Shown: piece after piece, positions 11,486 to 23,858 of the stretch | Position numbering within the stretch: position 1 is the first letter of the stretch | Layout of the letters: each line of letters begins with the position of its first letter | The notes under the pieces: generated by a model | Database searches by the model: none | Told to the model about the DNA's origin: nothing | Seen by the model: only the letters and a program-made list of their open reading frames with translations | Source: Microstegium vimineum | Taxonomy: Eukaryota > Streptophyta > Magnoliopsida > Poales > Poaceae | Direction of reading: 5' to 3' | Assembly: GCA_022036555.1 (NCBI GenBank) | Contig: CM039133.1 | Location: forward strand, 41,554,718 to 41,618,717 | DNA: 64,000 nucleotides | Translations under genes and position numbers: made by a program

Positions 11486-13018
11486 TGAAAGGATCAAGAT
11501 GCCCAAGAGGGGGGGTGAATTGGGCTCTTTTAAATTTCTAAGCAATATTAAAACCTAACAAGAGCCAATTAACCCCCTAGTGCTTTCCCAAGTGTGTCCT
11601 AGCTAAACAAGCAAAGCATGACAATGAAAGCGGTAAATCCCTATGCAATTCTAGTCAAGCAACAAGAAGGTAATGCGGAAAGTAATGCTTGAATGTAATT
11701 GCAATAAGTAAAGAGGAGGAGGCAAAGGAAATTTGACACGATGACTTTTTGCTGAGGTATCGAGGAGTCGACACTCCCCCTTAGTCCTCGTTGGAGCACC
11801 GCGCACGGTATCGCTCCCCCTTAGTCCGCGCAAGGACTAAGTGCTCTCTACGGGCTGATTCTTTGCCACTCCGACTCGGTGAATCGCCCACAACCGATCA
11901 CAACGTCGATGGAGAAGGGCGCCGACAATCCTCCGGAGATCACCTTCCTCCTAGCACCACCGGACCGTCTAGGTGATGTCGATCACCAAGAGTAACAAGT
12001 CTTGATATTCACTTGACTCACTCAAGCTTCGCAACTAAAAGATGCACACTTGAACTCTTGAATGAACTAGAGGAGAGGATGGATGGATTCGCGAATCGAT
12101 CTCTCACTCTATGGCTCTTGCTCTCTTCCCAACCTTCTCAACAAACTCAGCAACTGAAATGAGCAAAGGCAAGGTTGGAGAGAAGAGTGAGGAGCTATAA
12201 ATAGTCCCTCAGAAAACTGCCTCGGGCTCGCACTTTAAGTTGGCGACGGATGCTCCGACGCCTAGGCGATGGACGGTCCGTCGCCCTGCCCAACGGCTAG
12301 TTCTGCACACTGATTTGGGTGACGGACGCTCCTGCGTAGTCCGACGGACGCTGAGGCATTAGCGTCTGACGCCCCTTTACGTTTTGCACTGAAAACAAGC
12401 CCACTGGAAGGCCGACGGACGCTACCCTAGCGTCCAACGCCTAGGCGACGGACAGCGTCCGGCGCCCTCTAAAACTCAGGGGCTCAAACTGGGTGGCCGA
12501 CGGACGCTACGTCATCCTGACGTCAGCGTCCGACGCCATCGTCCGACGCGACAGACAGCGTCCGGCGCCTCCAGACTCAGCGTCCGACGCCCAGTAAACT
12601 TCTTTTTCAACTCTAGTTTTTGTCGCGATGAATTCGGAAGAAGTTCTTGGCTATCTTACGGTCACCATAGGGTTGCTTAGAGCTAAAAAAGTCAAGTGTG
12701 CACCACACCTAAGTCATGAAGCTTTCCTAAGTCAAGCTACTAGTCTCAACCCCTCTTGATAGTACGGTCAAAGATCAAATAGAAGCCCTATCTATTTCTA
12801 AGTGCCCTTCATCACTTTATGGCACTTAGCCTATCATTCTAGGGTCTTCATCATGTCTTTTTGAAATCCGAAATGATATCCATCTTGAGGGCTAAGTGAT
12901 GACCATTCATGATGATCACTATGGCTAAGCTACGCATAGCCTCTGCAAAAAACACGTTAGCCATAATAATCGCTAATTGCCGTTAATCACCAAAACCAAC
13001 TAAGGCCATGATTCTTCA
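11486..13018 (-). repeat. 5' LTR of E1 (complete, 1533 bp)
   Basis: It is bounded by TG (tgaaagg) at 11486 and CA (gattcttca) at 13018, next to the PBS on the inner side. Its outer 1068 bp match the left LTR. The five bases after it (gagtg) resemble the uninterrupted E2 LTR sequence gactg near 22287, consistent with insertion there. Confidence 0.93.
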
Positions 13019-14404
13019 GAGTGCCTAGGCTCCGGACAACTAGTCCGACGCTCACCGTCGGACTATAGGAAGTGGTCCGGTGCACTCACTCGCCACAGAG
13101 CAAAAGACCATAGCAAGCACCCTACCTCCGGACGCCTCGTCCGACGCTTACCGTCGGACTAATGAGCCTGGTCCAATGCGTGAGTGAAACCCTCAGTAGA
13201 GCCACCAGACTACTTGCAATGGTCCGGTGCTCACAGGCTGGGTGGTCTGAGGCTCACGAACAGAAACGCTGATGCCCGCGAAAAATGTTTCCACTCCGCC
13301 AAATCTTCCCAAAACTCAACCAAATGATCACCAACTACAACCAAACTTTGTAGGCATGATCCTAGTGCAGTTGGGGAGCTATCCTGAAGAAATCATCGCT
13401 CAATTTGGAGAGGATAAACTGGAACACTTGGATTTGAGGGAGAAAGAGGAAAATGAAGAACTCCGCAAAGAAAACACCCGATCTACGCACTCGTGAGGTT
13501 TGAGGAGAATTCCTTCAGTGCAAAGAAGCTCCTCGCCACAAATCCAAGTTCTTACAAAGGTTGGTGGAAACAAACTAGGGATCTCATGAACTAGAGAGAG
13601 AGAGAGAGGGAGCTAGTGATTAGGGTTCAAGAGATAGGATGAGGGATACCCCTTCACCTCCTACTTATCGGGCTTTGGCTATTTCCCAAAGACCCCCCTA
13701 GATACATTGAGTGAACTACCTAGCCTAAGCATTGCAGTCCAAGCTCCGGAAAATATCTCCCGCATTTTGAATGGACGGTCCCGCTTCCTGTCGGGAGTTG
13801 CCGTCGCCTCGACGCAACCTTCAGGATTCCGCCACGTGCCATCCCTGCTTCCTCGGAAGCTCCGCCTAGGTTTTGAGGCCCAAACCCAGGAAACCCGCCA
13901 CCGGTAGCTTTGGGCTCAACTACCGAACCCCGAGTTTTGCGGCCCAAACTTGGAAACCAACGCGGATGGTTTTGAGGCCCAAACCACTTGACGCGAGCCA
14001 CCTTGTCTTCGACCGGTCGGACTCCGAGTCCCCTGAGCCTCCGCTCGACTCGCACGTCCACCGTCTTTACTTGGTCAACCTCCATGTCTTCTCGCACTGG
14101 CCGGTGCCAAGTACTAGCCACCACAGCTAGTCCGCCGGCGCCCATGGTCCCTCAGTACGAGCCCCGCTTCCGCCCTTCACCACTCTCAGTCCATCGGCAT
14201 GGCAAGCCTCTACTCGACCTTCTCCACGCCATTGACCACTGTCACTAGGCATAACACTTGCACACCACAAGCCGATAGAAAAGCACATGTTTCTGCTTTC
14301 GCAGAGGTTAGGGTAAGCCACTCAAACTAAAACACTCACGTGTTGGACGATCACTCATCATCAAAGCTGAACATACGTGGGTAGTTATCCACCATGTGTT
14401 CGCA
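13019..14404 (-). repeat. 3' LTR of E2, split by E1
   Basis: It aligns with about 22287-23858 of the right LTR, both ending ...ccatgtgttcgca. It lacks 175 bp present at 22801-22975 of the right copy; the break in the left copy is at about 13534. Words such as gtccgacgctcaccgtcgga and ggtccggtgc recur at 13030-13260. Confidence 0.92.
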
Positions 14405-14421
14405 ATCTCCCCCTTGATGAG
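14405..14421 (-). other. Polypurine tract of E2
   Basis: The minus strand reads CTCATCAAGGGGGAGAT directly before the TGCGAACAC start of the 3' LTR. Confidence 0.85.
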
Positions 14422-16056
14422 TGCATTGTCAACACAAGTGCATTTCAGATTTGAGCCACAAGGTAAAGCTCTCCAAATGACCAAAAAGCTAAGAAAGCCA
14501 AAATGGGGTCACTTGGGAGAAGCAAAACGATACCAATTAAAAGAGAGAGGCAAAAACGATACCAAATGAAAGCATCCTTCAAAACACCTCATGACAAAGC
14601 CACTTACTGATGCTAAACAAAGGCATATGGGCAATACAAAGCTATCCCTCAAGAAGAGGCAGAAACCGGGCTCAACACCGCTAGCAAGCCAAAGATACCA
14701 ATCAAAACCTCTTCAAAGCTCAGACTTCCAATTTAAACACTAGGGGAGCTCAAAAGATACCAATTGAAACCACTTAAGTCCCCTAATGCTCAAGAAGCAA
14801 TCGAAACCTGTCGGAGCAAACAAAGCAAGCTAGACCCTCCAGAAGAGGCAAAGGCTCAACACATCTAGCAAAAGCTCCCCCTGGGCAAAAGAAGCACACA
14901 AAACTCCCCCTTGACTAAAGAAGCTCTAAGACAAAGAAACCAAAGAGATGCACTCTCCCCCTTGGAAGTAGATGGCTGAAAATGGAATGAAATGCACATC
15001 TCCCCCCCTTGTTGACACATGTAGCTCATCAAACATCAACAACTCAAGATCCAGCTACAAATGCCATGAAATGCAAAATGAGTGCAAAAGCTTCATACTT
15101 AGAGCTAAGACAGATGCTCTAAGTGATGTGATCCTGTGAGGATAGGAAAAGCTCTACGTGCCCAACAAAGACTCAAGTTGAGCTTAAGATCACTTTAGAA
15201 GCTATTTTAGAGAGCATATCATGTGAGAGCAGAGAAAGGGTATCACCTCCTAGAGACAACTAAACATGGAAAATAAGATAGGATCTATCTCAAAGCAATC
15301 TCATGTATAGCAAGTAGAACTATCCCTAGCAAAGTTCATATAACAAGTCAATGACCCAATTGAATGAATTTTCCAAATTTCAGAGTTTTACAGCCAATTT
15401 CAGTTTTAGACACATTACAAGTTGTATGCGAGTGGTTGTAAGCAAGGTGATGCCACTGCTTACCAACCGGGCGAAGTCAAAGGACTTGACACGCCGGTTT
15501 TTGGTCATACACGATACCGCTCAAGTATCAACCCATATGGGAAGCAGTCTCGAACACACGGTGAAGTGCTCACAATGCAGACCCAACTTGATCTTTCCAA
15601 TTCACAAAACAGAGAGCAATTTCATTTTAGATATTAATCATGGTGCTCAAAGGTAGTGAATGAAACAATGAAGAGCCATAGTTACAAGCTATATACAAGA
15701 CAGCCAAGAAGGATCTTCAAAAGCCTACACATGCTAGTGTCATTTTAGAGGTGACATGGGGAATTTAAATTCAGTCTTAAAGCTTTTCTAACTTAGCTCT
15801 ATTGCATATCATATAGATCAAAAATATTCTAAGTTAGGCAACACCATAGACACATAAAGCACCTCAAATAGAGTATAGATTCATTATATTGGCTATAAGT
15901 ATGAAGCTTAAAATGAACTATGTCACAAATGCAAATGAGATGCACAATGCATTGACATCAACTAACACTATCAAGATATCAAAAAGAAGGACAAAGAAAA
16001 GACAAAAAGAACAAAAAGAACAAAAAAAGAACTATGATACACAAAACTTTCCTCCG
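14422..16056 (-). other. 3' untranslated region of E2, no gene seen
   Basis: About 1.6 kb between the end of RNase H and the PPT with no convincing ORF. It is A-rich on the plus strand. On the minus strand the PBS-like word TTGGTATC occurs four times, at about 14529, 14558, 14694 and 14755. An env-like gene might be expected here in some relatives, but none is recognisable. Confidence 0.6.
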
Positions 16057-17404
16057 CTAAAAAGGAAAGCAAACACCCAACTCGCCCCGAAAGCGAGAAA
16101 ACATAGCTTGATCCAAAGGCTTTGTGAGAATATCCGCAAGCTGGTTTTGGGTCTCGACATGCCGAAGGTCAATGTCGCCCTTCTTGTAATGATCTCGCAA
16201 GAAATGAAAGCGGACCTCAATGTACTTGGTCTTTGAATGAAGCACGGGATTTTTGGCCACACTAATTGCACTCATGCTATCACACAACAGAGGCACCTTA
16301 GTAAGCTCAAGACCAAAATCTCTCAAACTGGCAACATCCAAATCAACTGCGAGCAACAACTAGCCGCGGCAACGTACTCCACTTCGCACATCGACTGTGC
16401 CAAGCTAGACTGTTTGCGAGAAGACCAAGAAACCAAAGAAGACCCGAGAAACTGGACTGTTTCCCAGAAGTGGACTTCCGATCAAGTCGGCAACCGGCAA
16501 AGTCGGCGTCAGAATAACCACAAAGCTCAAGAGAAGAAGAGGTGGAAAACCAAAGTCCAAATTCGGGAGTGAAGCGCAAGTACCTCATGATGCGTTTCAC
16601 CGCCTGCTTGTGCGAAGTCTGTGGGGACGCCTAAAAACGTGCACACAAGCAGACCGCGAACTGAATGTCAGGTCGGGTCGTCGTCAGGTACTAAAGCGAA
16701 CCGATCTTGCTTTGGTACTCCGTTTGGTCCACCGCCTCTCCTTCCTCATCCGCATCCAAGGAAGTCGTAGTTGACATGGGGCATCGAGAGGGGCTTTTCC
16801 TCGCCCATGTCAAACTTATTCAAGATATCCTTCGTGTACTTGCCTTGGTGCACAAACACCCCTTCCCGGGTTTGCTTGATTTGCAACCCGAGAAAGAAGG
16901 TCAACTCTCCCATCATGTTCATCTCAAATTCCCTGCTCATAAGATATGGAAACTTGGCAACAAGAGCATGAGAAGAACCACCAAAGATGATATCGTCCAC
17001 GTATATTTGGACAAGGAGAGTGTCTTTGCCTTGCTTGAGGAGAAACAACGTTTTATCTACTGATCCCATTTTAAAGCCCTTAGCAAGCAAAAAGGTTTTT
17101 AGCCTATCATACCATGCTCTAGGTGCTTGATTCAAACCATACTCTATGTAACATGGTTTGGAAACTTAGAATTTTCGAAACCGGGAGGTTGTTTAACATA
17201 GACTTCCTCCTCTATGTAGCCGTTTAAGAAAGCACTTTTAACGTCCATTTGAAAAAGTTTAAAACCCTTAGAAGCCGCAAAAGTTAGAAGGATTCTAATG
17301 GCTTCTAAATGAGCTACAGGAGCAAAGGTTTCCTCATAGTCTATTCCCTCCTTTTGACAAAAGCCTTGAGCTACCAACCTAGCCTTGTTGCGCACTACCA
17401 CCCC
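16057..17404 (-). pseudogene. pol: E2 reverse transcriptase and RNase H (broken)
   Basis: RT blocks are VVRNKARLVAQGFCQKEG, 'MDVKSAFLNG', 'NQAPRAWYDRL' and an intact YVDDIIFGG (about 17000), then 'GELTFFLGLQIKQ'. A shift near 17140 separates the first two segments. The part up to 16600 is disrupted by stops and shifts. RNase H shows DADFAGCRLDRKSTSG and, after another frameshift near 16500, 'KTKYIEVRFHFLRDH' and 'LADILTKPLDQ'. The order and motifs are those of Copia pol. It cannot be translated whole. Confidence 0.88.
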
Positions 17405-19245
17405 ATCCTCACTTTGTTTATTTTTGAAAACCCATTTGGTACCTATGGGGTGGCAACTAGGTGGTGGAGGAACTAAGACCCAAACGTGGTTTCGCTCAAA
17501 TTCTCTAACTCCTCATGCATGGCATTAACCCAATCCGGATCCATCAAAGTGTGTCCAACATCTCGGGGCTCAAAAGAAGCGACAAAAGCCGAATGAGCAA
17601 AGTGAGAGATATAAGACTTGGACCGCGTGACTCGACGGTCAATGTCGCCGATGATGTTCTCCAGCGGGTGCTGCCGCTGGATGTGGCGGGGAGCCTGCCT
17701 GGACAAAGTGGCCTCCCCCTCAACAGCAGCTAGAGCTCCCTCAGGTGCCGCGTGCACCGTCTGAGGAAGCTGCTCGAACGGCCCCCATGTAGAGGAAGTA
17801 GTCGGGTCAGGACCGTGAGCCGAAGTGGACGTCGCAGGGTCGACTGGGGCAGCCGGTGGAGTCGGCTTGGGATCACCCCAATCAGCGTCGTCCTGCTCCT
17901 CCTCCACAAAGATGCTAGTGTTCACCTCATCATCACCTGCAAGCTCAAAAGTAGTGGAAACACAAGGCATAGTTTCATCGAAAGTAATCTCACAAGTCCT
18001 CCATCACTCGGTTAGTCTCAAGGTTAAGTGCACGATAAGCATGAGAGTGAGTAGAATAACCAAGAAAGATACCGTCAGAAGACCGTGATTCAAATTTTTC
18101 CAACTTACCGCCCTTCTTGAGGATGAAACACTTGCACCTAAACACCCGTAGGTGACTTACCTTGGGTGGTCTCCCAATTCACAACTCATAAGAAGTCTTC
18201 TTCTTGAAAGCTCGGAGAAAAATGCGATTGGAAACATAGCAAGTAGAACTGAGTGCTTCGGCCCAATACCGCCTAGGAGTCCTATGCTCATCGAGCATCG
18301 TCCTGGCCATCTCAACAAGGGTCCGATTCTTCGCTCAACAACACCGTTCTGCTGGGGAGTGTGAGGTGAGGAAAACTGGTGATCGAGACCCAAAGAAGAG
18401 CAAAGAGTTGCAAAGTGAGCATTCTTGAATTTTGTGCCATTGTCACTACGGATAGCTCTCATGGCATTCTTAGGTAGCTCATTTTGCAATCTCAAAATCA
18501 GATCTCGAACAAGTGGAAAAGCCTCATCCTTACTCTCCAAAAAGAACACCCAAGAGTACCTCGAGTAGTCATCAACGACTACAATAACATACCACTTCCC
18601 TCCTTCCGACCTGACCCGAGCTGGACCAACTGTGTCCATGTGTAAGAGCTCGCCGGGTCTAGTGGTCATGATCTCCGTCACAGGAGGATGGGAAGCGGCA
18701 ACCATCTTGCCATGCCTGCAAGGATGACAAACCAAATCCTTCTCGAACTTTAGCTTTGGCAATCCTTGGATAAGGTCCATTGAGCTAAGCCTTGGAAGCA
18801 AGTAAAAACTCAAATGTCCCAATCTCCTATGCCACTTCCAAAGCTCGGAGGAAGAACCGGCAAGAAGACAATGAGAAGGTCCGAAAGAGATAGAAAAATC
18901 CGCACGAAAAACCTTCCCGAAGGGTAAAATCCGGCAAACAAGCTCACCACGAGAGTCCAAAATCCGAAACAAGTTTGGCTTAAAGCTCACTTCAAAACCG
19001 TCTTCAAGGATTTTCGAAACCGAGAGAAGGTTAAAATGCAAATTTGCAACCAAAGCAACATCCTTGAGGACAAAAGACGAATTGACTCGGATGGACCCCC
19101 GGGAGACAACCTTACCTTTACTCTTGCCCCGAATGTAATGTACTCGGTGTGGCGCACGGGGTCGAGGCTAGAGAACCACTTGGCACTTCCGGTCATATGG
19201 AGTGAACATCCGGAATCCACAAGTGAAGTTTCCTCCAGTCCTCCT
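17405..19245 (-). pseudogene. pol: E2 protease and integrase (broken)
   Basis: The protease site MDSGCSLHMTG lies at about 19220-19190. The integrase zinc-binding part reads HRRLGHLS and CHPCRHGK, both with their ligands. All three core catalytic residues are present: HMDTVGP, IRSDNGTKF and NGVVERR. A frameshift lies near 19030, and others follow 18300 and 18157. The C-terminal linker (17473-17970) is Pro/Ala-rich and ends with the DPDWVNAMHEELENL block that precedes RT. Confidence 0.87.
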
Positions 19246-19625
19246 TCCTACATCAATAAAAAGACATAGGGTGAGCAAACGGACCAACACTGGGGTTAGT
19301 AAACTGTGAAGGATACCAGTGTTGTCCCACTTGCCCAAAGAATGGGTTAGGAGAAAAACCAAACATCTCCTGCCCCACGGGGGAATAGCGATCACCACGA
19401 TGGGGAAAACGTGGTCCGCTAAAGAAGGGTGGAGTAAAGCCACCGAGGCCCGTAGTTGTATGGGTCACGACCGGTACCCCGCCGGGCACGACCACCACAT
19501 GGTCTCGCCTCCTAAGGCCTAGCACCTTGAGGCATTGTACCTCTAGGCCTAGAAGTGTGCCTCTGAACTTCCAGTTCACGCACCCCAACTCGTGGGTGGT
19601 ACATGTCCCGGTTGTTCAACTCAAC

Positions 19626-21815
19626 CTACCTCCGATCATCTCTCTTCCTCCTAAAGCAAAACTCAGCCAAATGCCCATCCCACTCACAATTGTACCTCAC
19701 CACACTCTTGGTAGGCACTCTCTTGTTGGGTTGGGTGGCTCTAGCTTTCTTAGGAAGGGGATCACTAGAGATGTCTGGTAGTGTGTCAAGTGGGTTGCGT
19801 AGATGGTTCAGTTTTGCAATCCACACTTGCTTCTGTGGAGTGGTTTTGGGTGGCTCTTCAAACACACCATCTCTCACAGGAAACTCAGAGGGGTTGGTAG
19901 GCTTAGGTGGAGTGATCTTGGTAAGCTTGGGAGTTGTGGTGGGTTTCTCCTTCTCGCTCAAACCACTGCACTCACCGATCTTACCGAACATGCTATCGTC
20001 CTTCCCACCTATATCAAAGCCTACTCCCGTGCTGCCAGCCCTTTTGCATTGGCTAAGCATCATCCCCAACTGCGGCTCTCGGCAAGACACCCAGCTCAAG
20101 ATGGACCGAAGGTATGTGTTTTCTTCCTTGGTACGCATCTTGTCGTGTCTGCACGACGCGATCTCAAGCTCCAAAGCCTCAAAGCGATCCGACTCTCTAG
20201 TGCTATCTAAGCTGACCTTCTCTAGCACAACAATCCTAGCATCTCTCTGTGCCAGCTCAGAACGCAAGCCTAAGCAAGACTTGCATGCACCAAGTAAGCT
20301 AGGCCTAGCCTTTAGCTCACTGACCTCCTCAAGTAGAGTGTCATACTTGTCCTAGAGAGTGACAAGACTAGACATGTGGATGGCACAAGCATCACACTCT
20401 ACCTCCTTAGTAACCACCACTGATGCCTTAGCAAACTCTAGCTCATGCAGCGTGCTAAGATACTTAGCCTTGAAATCATTCCTCTCACACGCGACACGCT
20501 TGAGCAAAGCATCCTGACTCATCAAGGTGCCGTTCAAAGACTCAATCTCGAGAGAGAGGGACTCGACAGTGGGTGGTACCTCGGGTGTGTCGGGGTCGTA
20601 GTCGTAGTCGGGGCCTTCCTTGCGCTTGCCAACCTTGCCTTCTTCAATCGCCATGGTGCAAAAGCCACCATGCTTGGCGTCGGCGTAGAATCATAGACCG
20701 TTGAGCTTGTCCTCAACCTTTCCCTTGGACTCATCATCGCTCGAAGAAGCACCTCCGTCGGAGGAGGCATCGATGTCGCTGAGGGAGGCGAGGAAGGCTC
20801 GGTGCTTGGCCTTCACCTTGTCGATCACCTTCTTGGAGGACCTTCGGTGGTAGCCACCCTTGGGCTTGTGCTTGTCCTCGAAGTGGTGCTCGCGCTTGTC
20901 CTTGCGCTTGGTGAAGTCACCTGTAGCTTTCTTGGGGTAGTTTGTGATGAAGTGATCCTCATCACCGCAATGATAGCACCCCTTGGCTGAGCCACCACGT
21001 CGACGGTTCAAACGGTTGTTGTGAAACCGTGAGAACTTGGTGATGACCAAAGCCAGCTCATCATCTCCAAGAGCCTCCACTTGATCCTCTATCACAGAAA
21101 TCAAAGACAAAGCGAACAAAGAGTGTGAAGGGTCAGAGGAGGAAGAAGACGTACCGTCGGGGCCAGAAACCAATGCCACAGATGGTTTCGACGGGTTTTC
21201 AAGCTTGGCCCGGGTCTGGTAGTCAATCTCCGAGGACTTGAGCTTGCTGAATAGTTCGTCCACGGTCAGGGCATCATAGCCCAGCGACTCCTGAATGGCA
21301 GCCATCTTCATCTCCCATACCTTCCGATCAAGAGCATGCAAAAGCTTGATAGCCATCTCATGATCATCATAAGGCAAGTTGGCCCGATTGGCACGCATCT
21401 TGTTGACGATAGATTGGAAGCGAGTGAACATCCCGTCAACAGATTCGCTGGCCAACTGAGCAAAGTTCTCGTACTCTCTACGGTACGTATCGAAGAGTCT
21501 AGACTTGATCTGAGGGTTGCCCTCATGATATCTCAAGAGTGTTTGCCAGATCTCTCATGCCGTAGTGAGACTTGAAACCCGCTCAAACTCCGGAAGAGAT
21601 AGACAAGAGAAGAGAATGCTACAGGCTCTTGCATTAGATGCATGCTGCGTAACCTAGGCATCGGTGATCCGAGCCTCAAGAACCACATAGTTCTCATTCT
21701 CACAAATCTCCCAAAACTTCGTATCAAGCCCTTGGAGGTAAGCGGACATGCGCATCTTCCAATAGGCAAAGTTGGTTCCATCGAAGTAAGGAGGTTTACC
21801 AGCACCTCGCTCCAT
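19626..21815 (-). pseudogene. gag: E2 Gag with coiled-coil extension (broken)
   Basis: The start is the ATG at 21815, about 50 bp from the PBS. The N-terminal part reads GKPPYFDGTNFAYWKMRM. A TAG lies at about 21650 and a TGA at about 21545. The main 281-codon segment (20691-21536) has the capsid-like region (MRYHEGNPQIKSRLFDTYRR) and a zinc knuckle at about 20978 reading CYHCGDEDHFITNY, where the last Cys is Tyr. Then come coiled-coil segments (20352-20654, 19626-20267). A second knuckle near the end (YNCEWDGHLAEFC) is also degenerate. Short stops separate the pieces. Confidence 0.85.
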
Positions 21816-21863
21816 GTCGCCTTCACGGATCAAGAACCGTGTAAGGTGGATTGATCCTTAACC

Positions 21864-21876
21864 TGCTTTGATACCA
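21864..21876 (-). other. Primer-binding site of E2
   Basis: The minus strand reads TGGTATCAAAGCA two bases inside the 5' LTR, the initiator tRNA-Met type. Confidence 0.88.
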
Positions 21877-21878
21877 AT

Positions 21879-23858
21879 TGAAGGACCGGAAATGGCGACC
21901 AGAGGGGGGGTGAATGGGAGCCAAATAAAAATTCCTTTTGGAAGATCTTGACCCTTATCCCAAGCACGACCCAAAACAAGAACTAGGCTCACGACCCACA
22001 AGTGGGTGGATGTTCTAGGAGATGTCTTAGGAACACAGCGGTGCTAGCTACAAACCCGGAGAAACAAACCGCAAACCAAACGGAGAAAACATCAACTCAA
22101 CAGAGGCTTCGGACCAAAGGGGACTGAGCCACCGGAATATAGCAAGTAGTCCGGAGCTCAGGTCCGACGCCTTCACACACTGGGACAGGCCGATACAGTG
22201 AGCACCCTAGCTCCGGACCAGAGGCTCCGGACTAGTCCGACGCTCACTTTCGGAAGTCCGGTGCTCACACAGAAAACAACCAGTGACTGCCTAGGCTCCG
22301 GACAACTAGTCCGACGCTCACCGTCGGACTATAGGAAGTGGTCCGGTGCACTCACTCGCCACAGAGAAAAAGACCATAGCAAGCACCCTACCTCTGGACG
22401 CCTCGTCCGACGCTCACCGTCGGACTAATGAGCCTGGTCCAATGCGTGAGTGAAACCCTCAGCAGAGCCACCAGACTACTTGCAATGGTCCGGTGCTCAC
22501 AGGCTGGGTGGTCTGACGCTCACGAACAGAAACGCTGATGCCCGCGAAAAACGTTTCCACTCCGCCAAATCTTCCCAAAACTCAACCAAATGATCACCAA
22601 TTGCAACCAAACTTTGTAGGCATGATCCTAGTGCAGTTGGGGAGCTATCCCAAAGAAATCATCGCTCAATTTGGAGAGGATAAACTGGAACACTCGGATT
22701 TGAGGGAGAAAGAGGAAAACGAAGAACTACGCAAAGAAAACACCCGATCTACGCGCTCGTGAGGTTTGAGGAGAATTCCTTCGGTGCAAAGAAGCTCCTC
22801 ACGATTATGAACAACTTGGTTCAAGTCGATTTTGCAAAGCTACTCTCAACAAAGAGAAATCATCTCGGGAAAAAGAGAGAGCAAAAGCAAATCGGGAAGA
22901 ACACAAGCAAACCGGGGACACAATCACAAAAACGAAGCCACCATGGCTTACGGAGGTTACAGCCTCCGATTCCTCGCAACAAATCCAAGTTCTTACAAAG
23001 GTTGGTGGAAACAACCTAAGGATCTCATGAACTAGAGAGAGAGGGGGGGCAAGTGATTAGGGTTCAAGAGATAGGATGAGGGATACCCCTTCACCCCCTA
23101 CTTATCGGGCTTTGGCTATTTCCCAAAGACACCCCTAGATACATCGAGTGAACTACCTAGCCTAAACATTGCAGTCCAAGCTCCGGAAAATATCTCCCGC
23201 ATTTTGAATGGATGGCCCCGCTTCCTGCCGGGAGTTGTCGTCGCCTCGACGCAACCTCCAGGATTCCGCCACGTGCCATCCCCGCTTTCTCGGAAGCTCC
23301 GCCTAGGTTTTGAGGCCCAAACCCAGGAAACCCGCCACCGATAACTTTGGGCTCAACTACCAAACCCCGAGTTTTGCGGCCCAAACTCGGAAACTGACGC
23401 GGATGGTTTTGAGGCCCAAACCACCAAACCACTCGACGCGAGCCACCTTGTCTTCGCTCGGTCGGACTCCGAGTCCCCTGAGCCTCCGCTCGACTCGGGT
23501 GTCCACCGTCTTGACTTGGTCAACTCGGTCTACCTCCATGTCTTCTCGCACTCGCCGGTGCCAAGTACTAGCCACCACAGCTAGTCCGCCGGCGCCCATG
23601 GTCCCTCAGTCTGAGCTCTGCTTCCGCCCTTCACCACTCTCAGTCCATCGGCACGGCAAGCCTCTACTCGACCTTCTCCACGCCATTGACCATTGTCACT
23701 AGGCATAGCACCTGCACACCACAAGCCGATAGACAAGCACATATTTCTGCTTTCGCAGAGGTTAGGGTAAGCCACTCAAACTGAAACACTCACGTGTTGG
23801 ACGATCACTCATCATCAAATTTGAACATACATGGGTACTTATCCACCATGTGTTCGCA
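21879..23858 (-). repeat. 5' LTR of E2 (complete, 1980 bp)
   Basis: It runs from TG (tgaaggaccgg) beside the PBS to CA (gtgttcgca). G/C palindromic words are clustered at about 22140-22540, for example gtccgacgctcaccgtcgga. A second GC-rich part lies at 23200-23560. The short ORFs in it have no recognisable product and are treated as chance. Confidence 0.93.

Larger units (their letters stand above)
1..13018 (-). mobile_element. Copia LTR retrotransposon E1 (SIRE/Maximus-like), left LTR truncated by window edge
   Basis: Reading the minus strand from right to left gives 5' LTR (11486-13018), PBS, gag, protease, integrase, RT, RNase H, an env-like ORF, polypurine tract and 3' LTR (1-1066). Integrase before RT marks Ty1/Copia. 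The long LTRs, the gag with a long coiled-coil extension and the ORF between RNase H and the 3' LTR are typical of the SIRE lineage. The two LTRs differ at about 40 of 1066 compared positions (hand count), mostly transitions, so the insertion is not very recent. Every large ORF is broken, so it is not autonomous. It lies inside the left LTR of element E2. Confidence 0.93.
13019..23858 (-). mobile_element. Copia LTR retrotransposon E2 (long-Gag, SIRE-like), host of the E1 insertion
   Basis: On the minus strand: 5' LTR 21879-23858, PBS, gag, coiled-coil region, protease, integrase, RT, RNase H, a long 3' untranslated region, PPT and 3' LTR (13019-14404). The left LTR lacks its first 400 bp or so because E1 is inserted in it; the rest should lie left of the window. 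No env-like ORF was found. All proteins are interrupted. Confidence 0.92.

Noticed and set aside
13019..13260. CRISPR-like repeats (short palindromic words at irregular spacing in LTRs)
   Set aside because: Spacing and word length vary, the words lie inside LTRs of a plant genome, and no cas genes exist.
20355..20445. Plus-strand ORF at 19603-20355 (250 codons)
   Set aside because: It is the reverse of the E2 Gag coiled-coil region, whose codon bias creates open antisense frames.
22198..23702. Several ORFs of 70-130 codons inside the E2 LTR
   Set aside because: Related ORFs appear in the other LTR only because the LTRs are copies. There is no known domain, and frames are not kept across the 175-bp deletion.
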